From the NCBI GenBank assembly GCA_037903355.1, contig JBAJFE010000005.1:1860001-1924000 (forward strand): DNA of 64,000 nucleotides, in the 5' to 3' direction. Made by a program: the position numbers and the translations under genes. This document shows positions 52,703-64,000 of this stretch, one piece after another (the first letter of the stretch is position 1; each line of letters opens with the position of its first letter). The notes below the pieces were generated by a model, which was not told the origin of the DNA, did no database searches, and saw only the letters and a list, made by a program, of their open reading frames with translations. This stretch comes from Trichuris trichiura (lineage: Eukaryota > Nematoda > Enoplea > Trichinellida > Trichuridae).

Positions 52703-53905
52703 GAAGCGCAACTGAAATGTACAACGTGTACAACGGAAAATAAAGCTGACAGCGACAGTCAGTAGGGCATGCGTAGACAAATTGATAAGAAATGACGTCA
52801 GGCGTAGTACAAAATATGATTCGTGCAACAGGAGCTATGATTCACGGAAGAAAAGAACAAGAGCGGAAGAGAGAGAGAGAGAGAGCGGGCGAACGAGAGA
52901 GCGGCACGAAAGGAGATGGAAGAAACGATGGCGCCGTGTTAAGACCCACTTCGCCTATGCTCAGAAACTGGCTTTGCCCTCCTCGCTACCAGTCGACGAG
53001 CAAATAAAACGAATCACTCGTCGTCGCGTGGACTAGTTACACGAACGGCCCTCGTACTTTTTCCATTTCGGTCAGGTTCGCTTTGTCGACGGCAACGAAG
53101 AATGCCGTAACAACGATTTATCCGCCGCCAGCACCCAACCTGCGGGCTACCATTTACGCCAGTTCAGTATTTAACCATAAAGCGGTAATAGAAAGCCCGC
53201 AAATTAATGACTAAATAACAACTGTCCAACGCAGCCCACAGCGCGGCTGACTAAACACCAAACTCGGTAGAATGTACGCGAAACGGCATCACGCGCGCGC
53301 GCGCGGGAAAGAACGACCGTACTAGCGAATAAAGCGTTCAAAGCTTTAACGGAGCACAATTGATTAATGACGAGGAGAAATGACCCGCTAAAATTTTGCA
53401 AATCTTCTGTAAAGTACAGTATGACTATAACCTGCGTTCGCGAAATTTGGACTTTGTTGAAATAAACAAAAATAAAGCTTTTCTTGTCCACTCAACTGGC
53501 ATCGGATGGCCGCTGGAAATTTTATGCTAATATTTTGACCATTGTTGTTTGGCAAATTGAACGGTAGCGTTTTGGTCAAATTTGGGCACTTGGAAGTTGC
53601 AAGAGTTGTCGCCTTTCCGGCGCACTGGGCGTTCGAAGAATCGATCTTGCAAGGAGTTGCGCGCGCGCGTGAGTAATCGAAATGGGCTTCAACTACTAGG
53701 CGCTATTGATCAGAAATGTTTATGCTGCCGTTTTCAGCGTTCGGCGATGGCGAATTTCCACCAAACGATGTAACGCGTCGTAGTTTGATCGGTAAACGCC
53801 TTTGCCCGAAATCAACGACCAACGTCCACTCGACTACGACGGTTGCTTTGGCGTTTGCGAGAAGTACTTAGCCTACATACCGAAGGTGCCGTCTTCCCCC
53901 TTACG
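52703..53905. other. Divergent promoter region between coiled-coil gene and UNC-18 gene
   Basis: Contains GA repeats (about 52872-52887) and a CG alternating run (about 53290-53304). Open frames at 52424-52828, 52782-53036 and 53582-53773 are probably by-products of these repeats and of GC-rich bases. Confidence 0.45.
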
Positions 53906-56900
53906 ATGGCGCTGAAACAGATTGTCGGACAAAGTAAGAAAATTTTATTTTTACTTTCTCGAATCGCGGTGACGTTTTACGCTTAAAAGTGGATCATAGC
54001 TGGCTCACAAAGTTTTACATTTTCTTGTGTAGCCTTTGAGAAGCAGTATGAAACTGTCGGTTGCTCCTTGTGTCATTGTTTTATAGCAATGACAAGTGCG
54101 GCACCGGACGTTGCTTATAGTCAAACTAGTACTTCCCCGGTTTGAATGAGTCATTTGAAAAATTGAATGGCCTATTCTCATTTTATTCTTTTGGCAAAAT
54201 GATTGACGCCTAAGGGAGCTCGACCTGAAACAACATTTTCCTTTTTTTCTTCTTGACGTCTCCGTAAGGTTTGTCCGTAGGGCACACGAGTTCGTGCTAT
54301 CCGTTTCGACTCAACGCGACGGACAACAAAGCATTTTATGACTTATTGCCTTTCTTCGCGAGACGACGTCACTGACTACGGAAGAAAAGATAAAATCACG
54401 TGCTAAAGCTGTCGCTTTTTCTTTAACCTAATTTCGATGCTTCTCAGCTACTGCAGATTGGTTCACGAGCAACCGTTTGAATCGCATTGCAAAAAATTTG
54501 CGGCTTAATTTTGTTGCTTTCGGAGCAAAAGTGGGCAAATGTTAAGTTTTGAAAAGTGTTTAAACGAATAACGTCCTTAAATGGTCCACGTTGAGCATTT
54601 AACCCTTTTTTAAGACTTAGTTCGTTTACTGTATTAAATAAACATCATTGCTAATCCTTAGCATGGTGTCAGCTTCGCCCATGAGTATCAGAGAATTCGA
54701 TCCGACGATCACGTCGCTATTTTCAATAAGTTGCATGCTTTGACAAAGCTGAGCGATTGTAGCCTATAACTGCCATCAGAGTGCGTTCTATAATTAAAAA
54801 ATCCGAACTAGGCAGCAAGCTAATTACGCGTTGTTGAATTTGTACCTGACTACTCAACAAATCTACCGTAGGCCATTTTGAATTTTTGAATTATAAGTTG
54901 AATGCGATGTACGGCTTTTGTGCATCTGATTGGCATTGTATAAAGTAAGGTAATTACTTCAGTGTATGCCAGTTAATCGAAGCGACGGGAAAACCTAGAA
55001 TTTAACCTACCTAATTCTTAGCAATTCCTGACGCTCCGTAGAGATGCACCTTTTAAAATAGTGACATTATTGACGAAACAATGTAACATACTTTGCGTTT
55101 GTCCTTTTAGTCGAACGCACTAATTGCCTACAGTATTTTCTTGCTATTGTAGCTCTTTTAATAACCCTCTTGTTGTCGTTGCGAATATTACGTATTGACT
55201 TTCGTAAACACGTTTGTAAACTCGTCTAGTCATCTACCAACGTTGCTCATTAGCGTAAAGTCCTTGGAAATGTAAAGATGATGACTAATGTTGTCTTTAA
55301 CTAGTCGTGATGACTAACCCTACCTTTACAACTTGAGCAAAAACCAGTTATGCGGAAGTTGGGACGCAGTACGTGTTTGTAATTGTTTAAAATTTTATTC
55401 TATTAACCCACGTTCGTGATTCATCTGTTTACGACTGGCAACGCGACCTTTGGCGTTCGCACCTGGCTGCAACTATTGACTAGACGCCAATATTTTATGA
55501 CGTCATATTTCTGGATAATTCTGAGTTCGCAGTTTTATAGTGCCAACCAAGCAATTGTTGAATTGTTGCTACTTTCCTTGCGAAATGCAAAATTATTTAT
55601 GCTCAGTATGCATTACAAAAGCAGTTCTTGAAGTCTTAATGGGTGTTTTAATCTAAGATTTTACGGATGAGTCCCACTGTACTTTTCGGGCTACTTGTAA
55701 CGACTTTACTGAATCCCGAAACGACCTTTGCTTTCTTACTACATGGTGAAATCAACCGCGTCAGATTACAGATATGTAGACAGTTTCGCCCTTTAACAAA
55801 ACGTTCGTATCTCCTTCGAGTACATTTAAAAAATATGAGTGCTTATTGATCCGCCGGACGGCCGGCCAGCAATAATTGCTCTGCTGCGAATATGCTCTGC
55901 CGCGTTCACTCGGTTTTGTCTGTCTGTATTAGAAACAGTTTCGTTGGTTTGTTGCAGGAATTGTCAACGATGTAATTCGCCCGCTCAAAAAGCCCGGAGG
56001 TGCTCAAGGTTGGACGGTTCTTGTTGTTGATAAGTTAGCGATGCGCATGATTAGCGCTTGCTGCAAGATGCACGACATCATGAACGAAGGCGTGACAAGT
56101 GATCAGTTCTTTTCTGTTTGCCATTCTTTTTTTGCAAAATTTGTTTGCGCTCTTCAGTTGTTGAAGACTTGAACAAAAAACGCGAGCCGATACCGACGCT
56201 CGAAGCAATATATCTAATCGCGCCGACGCAGGATTCCATTGGTCGTTTGATCAGCGACTTTCAAAATAGCTTCAAGACCCAATACAAAGCCGCGCATGTC
56301 TTCTTCACTGAAGGTTGTAGTGTCGACCACTTTCGAATAGCGTTAATGCATTCCTTTCGTTTGAAGCGTGTCCCGACGGCCTATTCAGCGAATTGTGCAA
56401 AAGTCCAGCGTCAAAAAAGATCAAAACCCTTAAGGAGATCAACATAGCATTTACCCCGTACGAGTCGCAAGTGTACACGTTGGATAGTCCCGAAACATTT
56501 CAATTGTTCTACAATCCGCAAAAGCAAGGCGGACTGACCGCCAACATGGAACGTATTGCCGAACAGATTGCCACCGTATGCGCCACGTTGGGCGAATATC
56601 CGAGCGTTCGATACCGCAGCGATTTTGAGCGCAATATTGATCTGGCTCATTTGGTACAACAAAAGTTGGACGCCTACAAAGCGGACGAGCCAACAATGGG
56701 CGAGGTTGGCGCTTTTCAAAAAAACAACCATCGTTTCGTTATTTTTCGTTGGCGCTTTATTAATAGGGCTCGGAAAAAGCGCGCTCCCAATTGCTTATTT
56801 TGGACCGCGGCTTCGACGTAATGTCACCACTGTTGCACGAGCTCACTTTTCAAGCGATGGCGTACGATCTATTGGACATTGAAAATGATGTTTTCAGGTA

Positions 56901-58392
56901 AGTAGTCACATGACCGTTTGAAAATATCGATCGACAGAGAGCCTATTGCGCGACATTTCGTTCAGACTTTCAGTTTCCTTTATGCGTTAGGTACCTACCA
57001 TTACCTTTGGGGGCGTTTTAAGGTATCAAACAGGAGCCGGCGGCGAGCAAATCGACAAGGAAGTATTGCTGGACGAAAACGATGATCTGTGGACAGAGCT
57101 CAGGCACAAACACATTGCCGTTGTATCCCAGTAGGGTTGACGAGGGTTGATGGAAAATTTTCAATTCACCTTAACTGTTCAGGGAAGTGACGAAAGGTTT
57201 GAAGAAGTTTATGGAAGATAAGCGCGGTATTGCGAGCGATAGCAAAAGCATCAAAGATTTGTCAAATTTGATCAAGAAAATGCCGCAATACCAAAAAGAG
57301 CTGAACAAGTACAGTACTCACTTGCACTTGGCCGAAGTGTGCATGCAACGCTACCAGACTGGCGTAGACAAATTATGCAAAGTGGAACAGGTGCATTGAG
57401 TTAGCCGCTCAATCGTCGAATAGTAGTCTCTTATCTTATAAAGTCGTAGGATTTGGCGACGGGATGCGACGCTGACGGGGAGAAGATTCGTGATCCCGTC
57501 AAGCTGATCACTCCTTTGTTGATAGAACCAACGGTGGATCCGTGCGACAAGATTCGTTTGGTAATGGTACACATTCTAACTCGAAACGGTAACTGTTGTA
57601 CAAAGCAAATTCCTTGGCCCAACGGCTGTCTCTAATTTTCGTTAGGGATTTCGGAGGAGAATTTGACCAAACTGCTCCAGCATGCCAGCATTCCACCCCA
57701 AGAGAAGGCTACCATAGTCAATGCTAGCTACCTTGGGCTGAATATAATTTTTGAAGTAAAAAAATTTAAACATCTTAAAGATTCGCAGGTACATTGTATC
57801 AATAGGCTGGTAAAAAGCGTGTCTGGCAACCAAATCGCAAAGAGCGTATTGGCGAGCATACGTATCAGACTTCCCGTTGGACTCCAGTTTTGAAAGATAT
57901 AGTAGAGGTTGCGCTTTGCTGTTTTGTTTATTTGTTGATCTATTACGGTAGCTCGTATAGGACGCCATCGAGGATAAATTGGACCAGAGACATTTTCCCT
58001 TTTTGGCAGGTCGCCAAGTGGTCCCCTCTTACAGAACGCCCTCCAGGTATGCTTTTCGGCATAATGAGCAATCGCCGTTGGATACGCGCTATTTTCAAAG
58101 TGCTCGTTACGGTCAATGGCACAAGGAAAGAGGCCAACAGATCCATTATCGCTCCGGTCCTCGACTGATCGTATTCATCGTTGGCGGTCTCACTTATTCC
58201 GAGATGCGTTGCGCTTACGAAGTGACGCGCGACAAAAAAGCATGGGAGGTTATTATCGGTACGTATTGATTCATTAACGGCGTGTCGCTTTTGAATTTTT
58301 AAAATTGATTTTCAGGTTCTGATCAGCTGATCACTCCGCATCGCTTTCTTGAAAATTTGGCCAAACTGAGCGCTCCAATCACGGACGCTTAA
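53906..58392 (+). CDS. STXBP1: UNC-18/STXBP1 (Munc18-type Sec1 protein)
   Basis: Binds syntaxin and is required for synaptic vesicle fusion. Twelve exons (53906-53933, 55958-56098, 56158-56313, 56367-56704, 56767-56897, 57023-57130, 57183-57390, 57450-57588, 57646-57755, 57806-57907, 57961-58258, 58316-58392) join in phase to 611 residues, the usual size. Key blocks: [142 protein letters not shown], and [20 protein letters not shown]. Intron 1 is about 2 kb; the rest are 50-125 bp. The match to neuronal Munc18/Rop/UNC-18 is better than to Sly1, Vps45 or Vps33. Complete and intact. Confidence 0.96.
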
Positions 58393-60835
58393 GTGTGCAT
58401 TCCACACGGCGCTTTTTCGTCGAATTGTTAAAATTTCTCCAATTGAGGCGATGTTTTTTTATAGTATTTTTTTAAAAATTCTTACGTTACTGGAAAGCAG
58501 TTTCAAAGAAAAGCGGTTGTACATTAGACGCTGCGATGTGTGGTCAAGAAACAACGATTGTTTTGTAACGTAACCTCGTCAATGTCCACTATGTGAAATC
58601 TCTAACGTCAATGCCAAATTTGTGTTTTTCGTACTTACTTATCACGTGATTTGTTTACAGTAAAAATAATGTACAACTTAAGAATGGAAGGCGTTGGAAT
58701 TTGTACGCGTCTACTTCCGCCGCCCAAAATTTTATTTGAATCGAATCCTAGCTCTGGTCCATCCTCTAGTCCTTAGTTTAACGACTGGCAACCTCTAGCT
58801 GTATATTATTTATGTAGAAAGGGCAATTAAACGTTTCGATTTGAATCCAAATACAGTATACTTGAAAATTAGGTTCTTTGGCAATTAACGCTCGATTATT
58901 TAAAAATAAGACTATTTCTTTTACGATACGTAAGTTGTTGTTGGAACTGCAAGCTAGAAGTGACTCGTGACCTGAACTGTGGACCTACCTGAACAATTTT
59001 TTAAATACTGTATTGTTCCTTGTTTACATGATCCAGTAAAGCGTGTAAGTTTTTTTCTCCAGCGGTTGCACCACGAACGCGTTCCATTACTCACCTCTAC
59101 TATTATTTCTTTATTAAAATTAGTATGGTTGATTTGAATCTAACAAATTTGAATTTAACTACAGTACACTTGAAAAGTAGGTTCTTTGGCAATTACCGCT
59201 CTATTATTTAAAAATTGGACTATTTTTGTTACGATGCGTAAGTTTTTATTGGAACTGTAGGCTAGTAGTGAGTCATCATCTGAACTGTCGACCTGCCTGA
59301 ACAATTTTTTAAATACTGTATTATTCCTTGTTTACATGATCCAGTAAAGCGTGTAAGTTTTTTTCTCTAGCGGTTGCACCACGAACGCGTTGCATTACTC
59401 ATCTCTACTATTATTTCTTTATTAAGATCAGTATGCTTGATTCGAATCTGACAAATTTGAATTTAGCTACAGTACACTTGAAACGTAGGTTAATGGGCAA
59501 TTAGCAGTCGATTATTTAAAACTTAGACTATTTCTGTTACGATGGGTAAGTTTTGTTGGAATTGCAGGCTAGAAGTGACTCATGACCTGAACTGTCGATC
59601 TACGTGAACGTCTTTCCAAATGCTATATTATTCCTTGTTTATGTAATCGAGTGAAGCGTGTAAGCTTTCTTCTATAGCTGTTGCTCTACAAGCGTTGCAC
59701 TACTCGACTGTGCTATTATTTCTTTCCTTCAGATCAGTATACTTGATATGAGTCCAACAAATTTGAATTTAACTACAGTACACTTGAAACGTAGGTTATT
59801 GGACAACTAGAGCTCGATTATTTAAAAATGTAACGATTTCCGTAAGGATACGTAAGTTATGTGATGAATTATCTTTTTTTTAGAGGTTATTCCTGCTTCC
59901 TCCATTTGCATTTATTAATTTTAGTCGGAATAAAGGAAAAGTAGCATGCGATTTTCTGCTGCATCCAAATTGCTTTCTTTTCACGTTGAAACCGATTCTT
60001 TGGCTTGAAGTTTTGGTTGCATAGCTTCCTAACAAATCCTAAGCAGTTATATTAGAAAACTAAGCAAATCTATGAAACGTTCACAAAGTAGAAATTGGCC
60101 CAATAAGAACACCTACGAAGCTACCGTTAAGCTTGCCGAACTTGAAACTCGAAACGAGCGTTGAAAAACTCGCCAGAAAGGCAGATCTCATTTTGCGTTG
60201 TCCGCTATTCGCGCGGACGGTATTTTCAAACTAATAAAGATTTTTTAAAAACTAAGAAACAACAACAGGAAAAAGCAAAGTTGGAAAAAAGTACCTATTG
60301 CTTATCAGGAAGTTGAATTTTACGATAGGGACGATTTCACTGCGGAAATGGGAGTGAAGCTCTAGCACAAACTTACTTTGCATCAAAAAAAGGTTTTAAA
60401 AATATTCTTAACTTCTAACTAATCGGAAAACCATTTTCGAGCAGCTGTAAAAACCCTAAACGGATAGCGGAACTTTTCCTAACACAAACGATTTCAGTTT
60501 GTAGATTACACATTGGATAGCATACAAACATTTCAGCCTATTCGAAGTAGGCTTAACTTTTTCTTGCATTTTTTAAAATTAACCACCGCTTTGCCATTAA
60601 GAGAATAACCGTTCGAATTACGGAACGGGATGATTGCAATGAATCATAATATTCTAACCTGCAAATATATTTCATTCGGATCGTATCGTCACGCATGAAT
60701 CAGATCGGCATTTGTAAGCGGTGCTGCAGCATGATTGTCGTCGTCTGCTTCGTTGCTGGTTAACCTTAGCGAAATGTTCGCTAACAGAATCGGCATTAGT
60801 TGTTTTGGAGATAGTTGAAATTTGTTTTGGCAAAA
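58393..60835. other. Spacer between UNC-18 and PAK genes, with tandem array
   Basis: No ORF of note. It holds the tandem array at about 58835-59860 and, beyond it, plain AT-rich sequence that should include the PAK promoter just before 60836. Confidence 0.6.
58835..59860. repeat. Tandem repeat, unit about 307 bp, 3.3 copies
   Basis: The segment CTTGAAAA(T/G)TAGGTTCTTTGGCAAT starts at 58861 and 59169 and, diverged, at 59477 and 59783, so the period is 308, 308 and 306 bases. Each unit also holds CGTAAGTT...TTGGAACTG, GACCTGAACTGTGGACCTAC, TTCCTTGTTTACATGAT, AGCGTGTAAG and CTACTATTATTTCTTT in the same order. Units 1 and 2 are more alike than 3 and 4, so the array is ageing at its 3' end. Every unit contains an ATACTGTAT and a CTACAGTACAC motif or a near copy. 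No ORF. Confidence 0.9.
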
Positions 60836-62992
<2,157 letters not shown>

Positions 62993-64000
62993 GTGTAGGC
63001 GCTCCGACAGCGTAACAATATGTATTTGGCTGTCCCTTAGGCGTCATCATTTATTCACGCCTATTCTTATTGTCTTATCGTGTATCTCTCTCTTCATTGA
63101 CTTTGTGAGCTAATCAGGTTTTACCTGTCCTTTGGGTAAATAGATATCGTTTTTCATTTACACTTTTATCCTCAATGAACAATATCGATTTTTTTCGTAC
63201 GTAAATATTGGAGTTTGAAAACTAGACGCATATTCCATTTTGCAATATATCGCCTACGACTTCAGCCCCATTCGAGCTAGGCGAAAGCGAGAAGAAGGTT
63301 AAAAAATGTTGGAATTCAAAACATCCTAATGTTTGTACTCTGCTTTAAACGTTGTCAAGTCCGTGAAAATAAAGTCTGATTTACATATAGTAAAACTGCA
63401 ACATGCCTAGCATACCTTGAATGGTCTGCAAGAATGCGTTGTCTGGCCGAGTAGCGTATTTGCGCAAGTCAATCGCTGTTCTGTAGACAACTTCTTTATC
63501 TGAAGTTTCTCGAAGGTTTGTTTGTGTTCTGGCTCGCCTGTGTAAGCACAAAACGCGCAGACGTCGTAGGTTTGAAAGCGTCGAGCGTTGTAGGAATTCC
63601 GCAGCTTTCAACGTATCGTCAAAGTTGCAATTTCTTCTCCAAATGCTCCGAGCGTTGAATTTTGCCTTCGTTTACTTGGAAAGCCGCGTTGTCGGAAGCG
63701 GGAATAGTTTGCAAACTCTTAAACTGCGCTTTCATTGAGTATGCACTAAATAACGTACGAATATTTGAATTTATTAATGATGTTCATGTTCAAACTCGAT
63801 AGTTTTTTTTGCAACTTAGCTATGTAGCGTCCTTAGAAGAAATTAGAACAAGCTGGACGTTTGTAAATTGCAAATTTCGTGATCAAGTTTCAACTGCAAC
63901 ATGACGCGATGCTGTCGATCCATTGTCAACATTTAAATGTTTACGTTTTGCATTTTCAGCTACAAAAGCGGATAAAAGCAATTTTGATTTGGCGCAAGTC
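62993..64000. other. 3' flank of the PAK gene
   Basis: Mostly AT-rich. A minus-strand patch at about 63735-63381 holds fragments that may be coding (an ATG at about 63733 with SLQTIPASDNAAFQVNEGK, and a frame with SDKEVVYRTAIDLRKYATR, ending at 63381). They lie in different frames and no clear splice site joins them, and I recognise no family. Confidence 0.35.

Noticed and set aside
52782..53036. 84-codon Arg/Glu-rich plus frame
   Set aside because: It is produced by the GA simple repeat and has no conserved content.

Overview
The window is animal nuclear DNA. Its protein-coding genes are split into many short exons by GT-AG introns. Most introns are 45-80 bp, but a few run to several kb. 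There are no operons of bacterial type, no viral genes and no rRNA. Several proteins point to a nematode: an ODR-2/HOT-type Ly-6 protein, an UNC-18-type Sec1 protein and a G3BP of GTBP-1 type. The varied 3' splice sites (TAG, AAG and CAG, often without the strict TTTTCAG of Caenorhabditis) suggest an early-branching (clade I-like) lineage. The genus cannot be fixed from the sequence alone.

Layout. 1-1040: possible end of a minus-strand gene, weakly supported. 1706-11219 (+): ODR-2-like Ly-6 gene, apparently with an intron of about 8.5 kb that holds several foldback palindromes. 11704-17420 (-): ZNF598-type RING/zinc-finger E3 ligase. 18634-21469 (-): G3BP. 22797-23529 (-): ribosomal protein L15. 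24723-25736 (-): proteasome alpha-5, head-to-head with 27142-28476 (+): UBE2D-type E2. 32.4-33.4 kb (+): secreted Cys-rich protein, model uncertain. 33610-36167 (-): SLC41 magnesium transporter. 38538-39283 (+): UPF0462/C4orf33. 39415-39777 (+): RNA polymerase I subunit RPA12. 40076-41769 (-): DNAJB12/14 co-chaperone. 42750-45075 (+) and 46726-48438 (+): two tandem paralogous type I membrane proteins with TSP1-like and EGF-like modules. 51705-52702 (-): small coiled-coil (bublin-like) protein. 53906-58392 (+): UNC-18/STXBP1. 58.8-59.9 kb: a tandem repeat of about 307 bp. 60836-62992 (+): group I PAK kinase.

Several genes belong to ribosome and protein quality control: ZNF598 (ubiquitin ligase on collided ribosomes), UBE2D (a general E2), PSMA5, RPL15, RPA12 and the ER J-protein. 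Their neighbourhood is most simply chance clustering of housekeeping genes. UNC-18 (synaptic exocytosis) and PAK (Rac/Cdc42 effector) lie in the same direction about 2.4 kb apart.

The most novel item is the tandem pair of membrane proteins. Their ectodomains are very diverged. Their membrane-proximal EGF-like block and their exon structure are conserved, down to a 107-nt membrane-spanning exon of the same phase. I could not place them in a named family. Other points of interest are the foldback elements, the unit-repeat array and the high density of ACTGTA/TACAGT motifs from about 26 kb onward.
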